Positions 33,930-46,313 of a stretch of 64,000 bases of DNA are shown here, piece by piece. The stretch is from contig CM060731.1 of NCBI GenBank assembly GCA_030704615.1, positions 53,862,221 through 53,926,220 of the forward strand, in the 5' to 3' direction. The DNA is from Takakia lepidozioides (lineage: Eukaryota; Streptophyta; Takakiopsida; Takakiales; Takakiaceae). The notes under the pieces were generated by a model that was not told the DNA's origin, made no database searches, and saw only the letters and a program-made list of their open reading frames with translations. The translations under genes and the position numbers were made by a program. Position 1 is the stretch's first letter. The number at the start of each line of letters is the position of its first letter.

Positions 33930-34275
33930 AACTGAGTGCATTGATGGACTCAGATTTAGGAGCACATTGAGGGAAGAGAGAAGATGGTGACATGGGAAGA
34001 ACTGTTGCTTAGCTGCTATTCATTAAGGAGCTCTTTTGTGAGTCTAGAAACTGAGTGCGTTGACGCTCTCAGTTTTAAGATCACCAAGTTTTAAGAGCAC
34101 CATGGAGAGGGAGAGAGAAGAAAGAGAACTATTTTCTGTTGGAGCTCCTTTACATCTCCTTTATGAGTGAAGAAATTGGGTGCGTTGACACACTCATTTC
34201 TATCCAAGGATTTTTATTTTTTATTTTTATTTTTTGGGCTAGAACTGAGTGCGTCAACGCACCCAATTTTTGGGT
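33930..34275. repeat. Degenerate 120-bp tandem repeats with CGTTGACG / CGTCAACG palindromes
   Basis: Four units each contain CTGAGTGCGTTGACGC...CTCAG or a variant (33932-33954, 34051-34072, 34178-34196, 34251-34270). The last has perfect arms GTGCGT / ACGCAC around CA. Units share TCTAGAAACTGAGTG and AGAGGGAGAG-like words. The core resembles that of the palindromes at 21.5-22.3 kb. Confidence 0.75.
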
Positions 34276-34364
34276 TGACGATGATGATGAACAGTGGCAT
34301 ATTTCCACAGAAAATAGGTGTTGAACCGCAGTAATAGGCCCTTCATCTTCGACCACTTTGACGC

Positions 34365-34560
34365 CAGCTGGGCTAGGCTCACATGCTCACGCGGTAAATA
34401 GGTCCTCTGTACTTGTGGTGTCCGCCGCGGTTATAGACCCATCAGGTATAGGAACCATTTCTTCTGTAAGTGGGCCCAAGGTGACGTGGCGGAGGTACAT
34501 TCTGATGTGGCACTGTTGTATGTGGGCTCACACGCTACGCTCACGCTGTAGCGTCGCTGT
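34365..34560. repeat. GTGAGCG / TGACGTGGC repeat, third locus
   Basis: Contains GGCTCACATGCTCACGCG, GGTGACGTGGC, TGATGTGGCACTG and GGGCTCACACGCTACGCTCACG. The TGATGTGGCACTG-type words are shared with 18,120-18,150. Confidence 0.6.
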
Positions 34561-34569
34561 TTGGTTAGG

Positions 34570-35720
34570 GTTTGATGCAGAGTATTAGTTCAGACAGTTT
34601 TCTCATGTCTACAAAACAATTCCATATCCAGCTCTGTGATTCCAGACAAGAACTATGTGGTGTGTTGGTAATGGGAGTTGTCATTTGGGGGAGCAGCCTA
34701 AAGATTTACAATTCACTTGTGGAGAGATATTTGTGTCACAAACACCACTTGGGTACAAATTGGCAAGGGAGTCAAAATGAGTAGATCACTTTGCCTAAAC
34801 CCACCTGAAGTGTCCATGTAGGAAGGGGCTGTGAAATTTTCAACATGGCTGAAGCCAACATCATTGGTGCCTGAGGAAGACAGCGCCTAGAAGACATATT
34901 AAAGTCTCTTCCTACAAAAAGATGTGACAATAGCCATTGTTATGTTATTTCTCCCTTGTTCATATAGTGCAAAGGCAGCCGCTCACGTGCCAGCATTGAA
35001 CATAGAGGGTAAACCAAGCTTGTTTGGAAAGCGCCGGCTGTATACCTTTGGCTTCTGTATATTTTCAATGATGTCCACTATGCAGAGGTCTTTTCTCTTT
35101 CAACTGGAAAGATACCCACTTCGATTCTACGTCAAGATAATTAGTCATATCACTGTAAATAGATAGACGGTGCATGACTTGTCAGATAGGGAGCATGTCG
35201 TCACATACGATTGAAAGAAGTTCTACAGACTTTAAACCAAAGAGCCATTTCAGCAGATTCAAGTGCTTATAATATTTTAGTACCTCAAATTTTCAGTATT
35301 TCAATATCTCAATCAAGATTTTTAGCAAGTATTTCCGTATTTCAGCCAGATTCTCAACAAGTATTTTAATATTTTAGCTAGTTCGTCAACAAGTATTTCA
35401 ATATTTCAGTTAGTATTTCAATACCAGCATATCAATATTTTAATAAATAATAAATCTGAAGATCAAGTTGTCATACATTAATAATTTAATTCATTCATCA
35501 ATAAAGTTCTGCCAGAGCCTTCGTTCCCGGCTTTATAAATAAATAAATAATATTTTTCCTTATGCAGAACATGTTTAAAATAATGATAGTTTGAATATGT
35601 GATTGCCTTATTTCAATATAACATTTTAAGGAAACTTGCTACTGAGACTTTTAGGGTGGAGCCATTACGCGACTAGCCGTTTGTTTATTTTTTGCTTATT
35701 TTTTTATTACATAAAATGGG
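34570..35720. repeat. Non-coding A/T-rich DNA with a 45-bp tandem repeat at about 35,270-35,440
   Basis: Three to four degenerate copies of a unit like CAACAAGTATTTCAATATTT occur between 35,270 and 35,440. The rest of the interval has no gene signature. Confidence 0.5.
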
Positions 35721-35984
35721 ACAGTGGCCTCAACTTTATAGATATTGGACACAAATCGTCCGACATTACATAAAGGAAAAAATAACCTCTTAAAGAGTGC
35801 CATGAAGGCTAATCAAGGAAGACCTTGCTTCGTAAACCACACATACAAAGGGAAGAGGAAAAAATGGATCTGCTTATGTGAAAGCACAAATGAGCATGAT
35901 TCTAGAGTAGAAGCAAGATCAAGAAAACTATTTCTAAACGAAGTTACAAACTACCTCTTTTCCTTTTGAGAGGTTCAAAGGATA

Positions 35985-37118
35985 CTAAGCTTTGGACCTA
36001 CCTTTTCTAATAGACCTACCATGCCTCCAATTGACCTCATGATCCTCACCCTCAACTGGAGAATGTCTCGCACTATGCAAGCTGGCAGTTTGCAAGGATG
36101 TCATCATTCCATTGAATTCGAGAATATGATTCTCTTGAACAGACGTGAGCCCCCTTTCCCCAGGTGTTGTCAAATTCCTGGAGAAGAAGCCGCCGTCTTC
36201 TTTGGCCACATCCGCAAATAACTTCCCGCAAAACCCGCCATGCATTACGAGCCTCAGACAACATGTCTGAGTGAATTTTGTGCAAAATGGACCCCACCCT
36301 AATCAGTTTGCCACCAAAGACTAAGGAACAATGAGCTTTCCAGATATTCCACAACGTGTGGGCTCTGAGAACAGCCCACACAGGGCAAGAAGACCAGAGA
36401 GTACCATCAGTAAAATTAAGAAGGATAATAGATGGAACAATAGAAGAGAGAGCTTTCCAGTGGGAATAAAAGGAGAGAACCTTCCACCAAACCCTTTGAG
36501 CAATATGACAGAATAAGAAGCAATGTTCCAAGTCTCAGGGATTTGATGATGATAGGAAATGCAGACAGACGGGGGATCGGAAATGTAACTAAACACCGGC
36601 AGGATGCGGTTGGTTAACTTCCAAAGGAACCCACTAATCTTGGCTGCATGTTGTTTGATCCAAACATCCTTCCAAATTATCTTCCAGGATGTAGGAGAGT
36701 CATGTAGGTGAGACCACTTTCTAGTCCATTTCTGATCCAAAGAGAGCGAAAGGCTTTAGCAAAAAATAGCCCATCTTAATATTATATGCAAAGAAGGGGG
36801 AGCGATTGGAGTCAGTCCAGCTCCATTCACTCAGGATCGAAGTGTAATAGAGAGAGCGGGACATTCAGAAACCACATGAGATTGGCATTGGTGTGAGTCC
36901 CATCATGGATAACAGGATTTACCTTGCCGGAAGCAAGCCAACAAACCCGAATAGCAAACAACAAACTCTCAGGGAAAGTAAAGAAGAAAGGGGAATGCAG
37001 TAGACCGTTCGGAAAACCCTTGAAGGCCCAACCCTGCAGCAAATCTCTCAGCCTGCGAATTGCGAAAATGCAATTTTGGACTGAACTCCCAACCAAGCAG
37101 GAAGGCATCGCTAATTAG
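35985..37118 (-). mobile_element. LINE 3' region remnant, minus strand
   Basis: Going along the minus strand: 37,108-36,827 encodes LFAIRVCWLASGKVNPVIHD (region after the RT); 36,740-36,600 encodes KWTRKWSHLHDSPTSWKIIW and FLWKLTNRILPV (zf-RVT region); 36,531-36,073 encodes EHCFLFCHIAQRVWW and a long C-terminal open frame; and about 36,060-35,985 encodes RHSPVEGEDHEVNWRHGRSI. At least three frames are used, so it is decayed. It is less damaged than the copy at 28.8 kb. Confidence 0.75.
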
Positions 37119-37119
37119 G

Positions 37120-38018
37120 AGGATAGAGGTTTAGGGAGATCCAAGAAAAAGGCAGATCTTGAGTGACAGTATCCCAACCAGCTCTAGCACCCCTACAAGT
37201 AGATAGATAAAGTTTCTAAAGGGCCACTGTCCCCTTTTCATTAAGAAAAAAGAAAAAAACATTTGGGCGAGAGTAAGGCATTCTAGCATCCTCTCCTATG
37301 AGTCGCTACGGATAGTGCTCCACGCCAATACATCATTTCCCAATATTTACTATGATATGTTTCCTATATTGTTTAAACAATATCTTATGAGTCTTCACGC
37401 ACACAAACCAATACATGATTGAGTGAGCCCCGGACCAGACAATGCTGGCCACAGCCAAACAATGAATTAATTAAAGATAAAATTTCATGTGTAGCTTGGG
37501 ATGACTCACGATTGGAGGCAACTAGCCTGCTCCACCCAGTGTAAGCCCTAAACAACAACAACAATAAGGAATGCGAAGAGCGATGTGTAATTAGGAGATT
37601 TGAAGCCCACAACGGAGTTGTAATGAGAGCAAGAGCTGCTCTCAGCAAAGTGTGTTGGAAAGAGGCACAACGGGTTTGACCAACTTATTATGAGGCCTAG
37701 TAATAAGTACTTAGTCGGTAGCAATGTAAGTTATTAGAAGACTTGCGGTGTGCAGCGTGGGTGATACAAGCGAGGGCGTCCATCTCCAACTTGTGCTATG
37801 GCGACGTGGCTCACTACTTTCCATGTTTCTATGGCCTACAGGGTTTAGGGTTGAAGGCTCACTTTTATTTGGTGCCAGACAGGGCGGACCCAGCCTTTCA
37901 TTCCCACACATTCCAGGCTTTGGAGAAACTTTTCGAGTGCAAGAGAGAGAAAGAGAGATAGAGAGAGAGAGGGAAGTACTCATGAGACTTTGTTTGCCGT
38001 AGCCTTGTGGCCTCTGTG

Positions 38019-38083
<65 letters not shown>

Positions 38084-38180
38084 GGAGCGGTGGGGGCTAA
38101 AGAAGTTCGAAGGTATAAATAGAGTACAGGGTCCTGATAAGAAGATTCTGCAGCAGGGGAGGGGCTCCGGGTCTGGACCC
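37120..38180. other. Non-coding stretch with GA microsatellite
   Basis: 37,940-37,970 and 38,020-38,082 are (GA)n runs, the second followed by a G12 run. This is probably the 5' flank of the helicase relic whose first coding exon begins near 38,181. A GA/CT tract next to a plant transcription start is common, but function here is a guess. Confidence 0.45.
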
Positions 38181-38392
38181 ATGATAGAATATTGTGCATT
38201 GGGAGCATCAATCACCCAAATTCATGCACACTCTTGTTTCTCAACCCCCCGGTCTGGTGTGATGCTCAAGGTTTTTTGCTTTCAAGCGCAAAGGCGCCTG
38301 CTTTCGAAGCCTGACCTTCGATATGGACAACGTCTTTTCAAGCAAATGGAGTTCTCCCCTCAGCTTTCTAAACTAAACTTTGATGGTGAATT
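38181..38392 (+). pseudogene. DExH helicase relic, first coding exon, left part (split by copia)
   Basis: An open frame from ATG 38181 reaches GAATT (38388-38392), where the copia LTR starts. It ends KLNFDGE. Removing 38,393-56,127 and one target duplication joins it in frame to 56,133-56,170, reading ELPQESPETNVLLK up to the donor AAAAG|GTAAGG. The phase at that donor (1) matches the acceptor of the next exon at 56,307. The residues themselves have no recognisable domain, so assignment to the helicase gene rests on frame and phase. Confidence 0.6.
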
Positions 38393-38663
38393 TGTAACGC
38401 AACGGGTAAAAGAGAGAGAGTGTGAAGAGACTGCATGAGAAGGCACACTGGATTGTGTAACAGGAACGCACACATTTTGGTTGCAAGCAGTAGCAATTAA
38501 ATACAAGGAGTGATCGCTAGTGGTCACCTTAACTTCCCTGATATCTCTCCTGATTTATCTGTGTCACCGTTACCATTTCCTAGTTATAGGAATCTTGACA
38601 TGCTAACTGCTATCAATCAGCCGGGGAGTTTGCATGAGGTGGCATACTGTACCATTTTTAACA
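38393..38663 (-). repeat. Copia 3' LTR
   Basis: 271 bp, TG...CA. Immediately upstream on the minus strand is a purine tract GAGTGGGAG (38672-38664), a plausible polypurine tract that overlaps the end of the RNase H frame. Confidence 0.9.
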
Positions 38664-38670
38664 CTCCCAC

Positions 38671-40656
38671 TCAGTATGATAACCTCTTGCAACCTATCAT
38701 TCCCATAAAAGTGAATAGCTTCTCCTTAGCCAGAGCCTTGGTAAGAATGTCCGCAACTTGCCGAGTTGTATGGCAGTAGACTAAATTTATATCCGAGCCA
38801 ACTTTTTCGCGAATGAAATGATAGCGAATGTCGATGTGCTTGGTGCGTGACTGGTGAATTGGGTTCCTTGCCAAGTGAATGCAACCCTGGTTATCAGCAA
38901 ACAACGTAGTTGGGACAGTCTGTGGGAAACCAATGCCGTTCATAAAACTTCGTAGCCAAAGTGCATGCTTGGTAGCATTGCTCGCAGCAATGTACTCAGC
39001 TTCTGTACTCGACAAGGCAACGGTCCGTTGCTTGCTGCTATTCCAACTGATTGCGCCTCCTCCGAGCATAAACACATATCCTGATGTGGATCTTCTGTCA
39101 TCCACGTTCCCTCCCCAATCGGCATCTGTATAGCCATGATAGTCGTTGATACTTGGACTTCAAGCTCACGGCTACTCCACTGAACTCAATCCCGAAATCG
39201 AGTGTTCCTTGTAGGTATTTGTAGACATGCTTGACTGCTGTCCAATGTGCAGGTCCAGGGCTGATCATAAATTGACTCAACACCCTTATTGGATAAGCAA
39301 GGTCTGGCCTTGTCAACACCATAGCCCACATCAAACTCCCAACTGCACTTTGGTAAGGAATGTTGATCATCCTAGTCTTTTCTACTGCAGTACTAGGCTG
39401 CATGGTAACAGAGAGTTGAAACCTTGGATTGAAAGGTGTAGAAACGGTGTGACACTCACTCAAGTTGAACTCCTTCAACTTTTCAAGTATGTACCTTCTC
39501 TGGTGAATGAAGATTCTCCTCTCAATCCTATTTCTGACAATTTGCATGCCTATAAGGTAGTGAGCCTCACCCATGTCAACCATTTTGAAGAGCTCCATAA
39601 GCCTCTCTTTGATGACCACCATCTCTGCTTTGTCATCACATAAGAGAAGAAGATCATCGACGTACACAGCTATAATAGCTATATACCGTCCTTCAAGTTG
39701 GAAAACACAAGGATCTGAGGTGCTTTGTTTCCAACCCTCTGAGAGAAGACAATTTGCTAGCTTGAGGTACCAAGCCCGAGAACCCTGCTTCAGACCGTAC
39801 AAGGCCTTTTTCAACAAGCAAAACTTCTCTTCTTTTCCTTCAGCCACAAACCCTGGAGGTTGTTTCATGAAAATTTCTTCCTCTAACTCTCCATTCAAAA
39901 ATGCAGTATTCACATCAAGTTGATGAACTTCAAGGTCCAAGATTGCAGCAATGGCAAGTAAGGTACGAAGTGTATCAAACCTTACAACTGGGGCAAAAGT
40001 CTCAGAGTAATCAATGCCCTCACTTTGCGTGAAGCCTTGTGCCACCAATCTCGCTTTGTATTTTGAGATTTCTCCATCAGTATTCCTTTTTATCTTATAA
40101 ACCCATTTGCAACCCACAGGATGTCTGCCCTTAGGGAGGTCCTTTAACACCCAAGCTTCATTCTCCTCCAGAGACTCCATTTCCTCTCGCATTGCCATCT
40201 CCCACTGTTGTGAACTCCCGCTTTCAACAGCTTCATTGAAGTTGCGAGGCTCTTCTGTGACTGCAACCTTCCCAAGCGCATAGATTCGAGGATCATACAC
40301 TACCGATGGTTTACGTACTCTCGTAGACTTTCTAAGATGGTCAACATCCTGGATATCTTCTGGGACATGCTCTTCCAAAACTTCACTAGAAGTGTACTCC
40401 GGTGTTGCATGTTGCTTTGCACCAGTAGACTTTGCACCGTCCAGTCTTCAACTATCTTCATCTGAAACGATGATTTTGCCTCGTTCCCATCGTCCAATGT
40501 GAATGGTCGGGGCATTAGTACACGTTCTCTCTTTTCTTCTTCGGCGCGCACAATGTCTCCCACTTCATCACATATGACGTCCTTGTTGTGGATAATACGC
40601 TTGGTGCTAGGATTGTACAAACGGTAGTTTGGAGTCCCCTCATCAAATCCTAGCAA
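38671..40656 (-). pseudogene. Copia reverse transcriptase and RNase H
   Basis: 40,656-about 40,440 carries YRLYNPSTKRII (end of the integrase module); 40,378-39,098 carries the RT with WVYKIKRNTDGEISKYKARL, ALYGLKQGSRAWY and the catalytic YVDDLLLL; 39,105-38,671 carries RNase H with [23 protein letters not shown] and ADILTKAL. Two frame changes (near 40,400 and 39,110) interrupt it. Catalytic motifs are otherwise intact. Confidence 0.92.
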
Positions 40657-40741
40657 AATGCACTTATCAGCCTTGGAATCAAGTTACCCACGTTGCTCAT
40701 TGGGCTTTAGGACATAAGCCACACTTCCAAACACCCTGATC

Positions 40742-41482
40742 CTAGAGACATCTGGCCTTTTTCCACTCCACGCTTCCGCCGGTGTAGCATTTCAAGAGTG
40801 ATGACATGGGGCTAACGTTCTGGAGATAGTTTGTTGTCAAAATAGCTTCACCCCAAAAAAAATGGTTGAGGTGCTTGTGTTCCAACATAGCTCTCGCCTT
40901 CTCCATCAAGGTGCGGTTGAGGCGTTCCGCTAGCCCATTTTGTGCTGGTGAGTCACGACCACTCGTCAAACTTTCAATCCCTGCAGAAGCAAGAAAGCAT
41001 GCAAATGCTTTTAACTTGTACTCTCCGCCTCCATCTGACATCAGTTTCTTGATTCTCAAGCCTGTTTGGTTCTCCACCAATGTTTTGAACTGCCGAAATT
41101 TCTCCAACACTTGGTCTTTGGTCTTTATGAGGTATACGAATGATTTTTTGGACTTCTCATCAGTGAAGGTTACGAAGTACACAGAACCAGAGTGTGTAGC
41201 AGTCCTCATTGGACCGCACACATCAGAATGTATAAGCTCTAGCAAGTCTCGAGCGTCTCTCCTTTCTTCATCACTCTTCACTTGTTGTTTGTGAAGTTTT
41301 CCTGCCACACATGCGCCACAAAACCCTAGCTCTACCTTTTGGTCCAACTCCAAGCCCGTCACCATTTTCTTCATTAAGTGGAGGTTTTGAAGGCCTAGAT
41401 GACCTAGCCTGTCATGCCATAACTTTGTCAAACCAGTAGTTGACACATGGGCTTGGATATTAGGCACAGCTTTACATTTCAT
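40742..41482 (-). pseudogene. Copia integrase with GAG-pre-integrase zinc region
   Basis: Starts in the pre-integrase region (LWHDRLGHLGLQNLHLMKKM, then CGACVAGK), giving the H-H-C-C finger. The core has HSDVCGPM (first D), MSDGGGEYK (second D) and SPAQNGLAERLNRTLMEKAR (E). The frame is lost at 40,742. The upstream end is cut by the Ty3 insertion at 41,540. Confidence 0.92.
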
Positions 41483-41540
41483 CTTGTAAAGTCTACCATC
41501 CAGTTCTCCTTCCCCAACCAGTTTGACTCCTTTCCAAAGC

Positions 41541-42541
41541 TGTTAGAGGACTGTCGGGGACTTAGACACTTATACGGGATCTGTAGGGTACCCTTAATTT
41601 TTGCACAGACTGAGACCAACAGGAGCCTTAGGGGTGACAGCAGCGCACTGTAGAGGGGGGTTACACAGCCCGGCACAGCCAACACAGCCCGTCACAGTCG
41701 TCACAGCCGACACAGCCAACACATCCCGTCACAGTCGTCACAGCCAAAACAGCCAACACAGCCAAAAAGCCGTCACAGTCGTCACAGCAGACACCAGCCA
41801 ACACAGCCGACACAGCCACACACGCAAGTCACAGCCCGACACAGCCAAACACAGTCGCACAGCCAGTCACAGCCCGTCACAGTTTCACACAGCCAGTCAC
41901 AGCTTGACACAGCTGTCACGATCATAGGGAACGAAGAGTAGGACAGGGAACGACTGTGGGGAACAACACCTGCGAAGGGAACATGTTAGTTCACAGACGA
42001 CGGTTAGTGAGGAAACGGTTAGAACCGCGGATAGGAAGATAAAGGGAGAAACGGGGAATTGAGGAACATCATTCGGAGGAGGACTTTTGGTGATAGAGGA
42101 GAGGGGATCGGGCAGAGATGAGGAACGGAAGTGAAGATAGAGAGATGATGAGTAGATGCTTGATATATGCAAGGCTGTAATGATATTGTAGAGCAGATTA
42201 GAGACACAATGGCTTCGGCCTGATACCTGATAAATCATAATCGGATACTTTTACGATACAATCACACTGTGTAGAGAGATCTGAGTGAAGCTGTGGAATG
42301 AATGGATGAGTGATGGAATCCAATAGATTGATAAAGCAAACTGATACTTAATTATCAATGGTAAGATAGCTAAACATGAATACCAAAAGGGAAACAAATA
42401 GGAAACACCCCCATGATACACTAGCTGTAGGTCATGACTGATTGTTCTGCGCGGGCTGAGTACTTAGAGATTTCCAACTCTTCTATCTTGGAGTTTCCGC
42501 CTCGAATAGCGAAGGGATGGGTGAGTAAAAGCCGCGCGACA
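41541..42541 (+). repeat. Ty3 element 5' LTR
   Basis: 1,001 bp, starts TGTTAGAGGACTG and ends GCCGCGCGACA. Contains a CACAGCC-based minisatellite (41,669-41,925). Confidence 0.95.
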
Positions 42542-42597
42542 TTTGGCGACCATACTGGGGACCTGGGACATGAACAACCAGATGTGACAGGCATCTG

Positions 42598-43804
42598 GTG
42601 GGATCATGGTGGTTGGACATTAAAGAATTTGAAGTGAATCAAATTCCCTGTGGAACGAAGGAAGAAAGATTGTCCAAACAATTCTTTCAAAGGTTCTTGG
42701 AATTGCCAGACGGTTGTAAAGAAAATATTCTTAAACGAGTGCATGATGCTGATCCAGAATGGGGTCTGGAGAAAGGAGTGATAAAGATTTATCAGGTAGC
42801 CTGTAGAGGAAGAGCACGTTGGTTACCAACATTGGTTTATGTGATAGCATTGCTATCCATTAAACGAGTAGAGTTTGAAGGCTGGGAAGAAAGAAAGGTG
42901 AATGTTTATACTCATATGCATGAAGAGCTTGTACTGGTAAAGAATTGGATTCCAAAGGATATTTTGTGGATCAAACTCACACCAAGAACAGCTTTTCAGA
43001 CTTGTTTGCCATATGGTTATATGGTAACGGAGACTTCAAGTATAGCCAAGGGTGCATTGAAGCTTGAAAGAAACCCAGGCATATACGAGAGATATTACAG
43101 AAGAGAGTTTTGGTTATTGCCACATTAAAAAGAAATGAAAGACATGGGACATGAGTGATGAAAGAGAAGCTAGACGACAGAGATATTCAGCAAAAAGAGA
43201 AAGCTATCTGAAAGCTAATTATCCATATCTTTGGGAGAGAGGAATAGACATAGGGGAATCATCTGGACCTCTCACACCATTAAGATCAAAGAGTGCATCA
43301 CCTATACCGGAAGAACTAGAGTTGGATGCCACTCCTTCTGTTTCTTTGCAAGAAAGATTAAGGGAATTGGTACAGGAAGAAGATCAATCACGAGGTGAAA
43401 GATCTGAGGTACATCCTTGGATAAAAGACTTGACAGAAATCTTTGATAAGAGTTGGCATGGAACACCAAAAGCAGGAACTCCAGTTTCTGAAGCAGAAAG
43501 GAAGAAGGAGAGAGGATGTGGCAGAGCCAACGGAGAGTTCAGACTCTCCAACACCATTACAGTTGAGTTACATGAGTGAAGAAGAAACCCAAGGGCAGAA
43601 CTTGGAGGATGAAAACAGAGAGAAGAAATTAGAAGAGGAAGAATATGAAGAAGTAGACCAACAGCTGAGGTTGAGACTACAACCAGGACATCCCAACCCG
43701 TTGGACCTGGATCAAGTGGAGCACTTGGATCACAGGCCAACGAAGGTGTCGGCTCAGGGGGATCAGGCGGGCTGCCTGGATCTGGCTCTGGGGGGACAGG
43801 GAGT
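42598..43804 (+). CDS. Leader ORFs before gag, unrecognised
   Basis: 42598-43128 is open for 176 codons without an early ATG (mixed helix-rich sequence including ELPDGCKENILKRVHDADPE). 43151-43579 begins with ATG (MSDEREARRQRYSAKRESYL) and is hydrophilic; frame 43443-43841 continues it. I do not recognise a domain. The second block may be the N-terminal part of gag; the first looks like a separate extra ORF. Confidence 0.5.
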
Positions 43805-45665
43805 GTGGGAAGTAGTGCAACTGAAGCTGGGAATACTGTGAATATCGTGGGGCCAGAAGCAAGGAGTGCTCAAGGGCCACCACTTGGTGGAAGATCCACC
43901 ACAAAAACAACAGGTCCAGAAGGACCAGCACCAGCAAGGGTGCCAGCACCTGTCAGTGGGCAGAAGGTAGGGCCACAGATGGCGTTACAACCAACACGGG
44001 CAAAACCACCCTTTCCAATATATTCAGGAAAAGGGGATCCCGATGTACACATTAGCCAATTTGAGCACATGTGTATAGTGAACAATGAGAATGGCGATGA
44101 TGCCAAGATGAGACTGTTTCCTTGTTCACTTATCAAGAAAGCAAGTGAATGGTATGCAAGATTTCCTGATAATCATTTCCTAACCTGGAATGGCTTGAAT
44201 ACAGCATTTCGAAATAGGTTCAGGACAAGTAAAACTGAGGATGAAGTGTATGGAAGTTTACAACAGCTGAAGCAGAAGAAGCATGAAACTGTTGAAGAGT
44301 ATATGGAGAAGATGGAATTGATGATGAAAAAGCTGGCTGCAGTACCAGCGCCGGTTTACAGAAGACTTGGTTTGTGAGTGGACTAAGACCAGAGTTGCAA
44401 AAGAAAGTGGATATGTTACCCCATAATACAGTGGAGGAGGCATTTGAAACTGCGAACAGAATTGAGCAATTGGGAATGCTCAGGAGAGAGAAAAAAGAAG
44501 ATGAGGACTCTGAGGATGAGTCAGATGAAGAAGAAGAGCAAGAACTAAAAAGAAAGAGTAAGAGAAAGGAGAAGTTGAAGAGGGATAACTATGAAAAAAA
44601 ATGGAAGAAATCTTGAAGAAGTATGCCACAGAGGCTGCAACACATTGGAGGAAGGGTGTATGGTGTGCAAAGTGCCAGAATGAAGGCCATACCACCACAG
44701 AATGCCACATGAAGGAGAAACACTGTACTATCTGTAAAATGGATAACCATTCTACTGAGAATTGTTACTACAACAGAAGGACAGCTGCAAGAGAACCTAG
44801 GCAAGTAAGGGTGCATCAGGTGCAGCCCCAGCCAAGAAGAAACAATGATCAGGACCACTATGGTAGGTCTGGTGGTTATAACAATGGCATGGAAGGGAGA
44901 GGTAATTCAAGAGGGAATTACCAAGGAAATTCCAGAGGCAACTATCAGGGTAATCCAAGGGGGAATTACCAGCCCGGGAATCAGGATTATAGAAATAATC
45001 CAAGAACAGACCAAGGGCGAGGACCCAATGGTGAAGAGCTATGTTACTATTGTAATCAGCCAGGACATCGCAAGGCAGCCTGTTCATTCTGGATAAGACA
45101 CCAGAATGAGATGAGAGCTCCTGTGAATGAGGGCCCAGTGGTGGCAGCTCACATGGTTAGGCCATGTGTTGTACCAGAAGTAAGTACAATGATAGTAACA
45201 AGAAGTAAAGCCAAACTAATACCTCCAGTAGAAGAGGAAGAAGATGAGACTGGAAGTGGCAATGATATGCCTGAAGATGAAGAGACTTGGAAAGATGAGA
45301 AGGAACTGCACAAGGAAGTGGCAGATACTATAAGGGAAATGCAAAAGAGTACTGATATTCCTGTGGCAGATTCCTCTGATTCGGATGGAGAAAAAGAAGG
45401 GAGTGAGGAAGAAAGGAAAAAAGAAGATGCAGACATGCAAAGTAATGAAGAGACTTTGGCTGAAGTAATATGTCAGACCAAAGCAGAAATTACCATTGGA
45501 CAGCTATTAGCTGTGGCACCTTATTGTAGGCACAGGCTGTATCAAGCAATCAATCGAATTGCCCAAGAGACAGGAAACACAGACCTGAACAGCAAGGTGA
45601 CCAGTTATAATGTGAAGCCGGAAGGGCGAGAACAGTCATGGACTTTGATGATTCTATGCCAGTAA
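43805..45665 (+). pseudogene. Ty3 gag with three CCHC zinc knuckles
   Basis: 43805-44377 has the Retrotrans_gag core (ASEWYARFPDNHFLTWNGLN, KKHETVEEYMEKMELMMKKL). The frame then shifts to 44374-44616 and to 44601-45665. The last part holds knuckles CAKCQNEGHTTTEC, CTICKMDNHSTENC and CYYCNQPGHRKAAC, separated by an RGNYQGN-type repeat, then an acidic tail. Three knuckles are more than the usual one. Two frame changes break it. Confidence 0.85.
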
Positions 45666-46270
45666 TCCAATTGAGAATTGGAAGCACAGAACTAACTGAT
45701 GTACTGATAGATGGTGGTTCTGGAGTAAATATCATGACAGACCAATTAAGGAAGAAGCTTGGTCTAAGTAACATGAAACCAGCCCCATTTACAGTAACAA
45801 TGGCAGATCAAAGAAGTGTACAGCCATTGGGATTAATAAGAGGAGTTAAGATACAGATACAGAAAATGATCTTTATGATCACAGTAACTGTATTAAAAAT
45901 GGATGAAGTCATGGAGGCTTACTCCTTATTATTGGGACGTCCGTGGCTGAAACAGGCCAGGGTATTCCATGACTGGAATTCTCAGTTACTAACCGTGCAT
46001 AATGGGATACACGAGATACAAATTACCACAAAGAAATCTAGTAGATTACCTGCTACAAGAAGACCTCGAGGAGTCAGAGAGTATGACTGGAGAGGAGGAC
46101 TGGATGAGGAGCAGGAAGCTACCCTATTTGCTGCACACCCAGAGTGGGAGCAGGTTGCAGAGATGCGGCTGGAAAGCCTAAGTTGTTTGAGAGGTATCTG
46201 CTGTGGTGTAGTGACAGCAACACCAACTGAAGAGAGAAGAAACCAGCATTTACCCATCACATTTCTATGA
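45638..46270 (+). pseudogene. Ty3 aspartic protease
   Basis: Retropepsin fold: VLIDGGSGVNIM (active-site D followed by GGSG in place of the common SGA/SGS) and the later LLLGRPWLKQ block with the hydrophobic-hydrophobic-G signature. It is in a different frame from gag and from RT, overlapping the end of gag by 28 bases. Confidence 0.85.
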
Positions 46271-46313
46271 AGAAAGAGAAGGAGAAATAGAAATCCTAGA
46301 AGAACCAGCCACT

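Noticed and set aside
38007-38090. Arg/Glu-repeat protein start upstream of the helicase exon
   Set aside because: It is translation of a GA microsatellite without an ATG.
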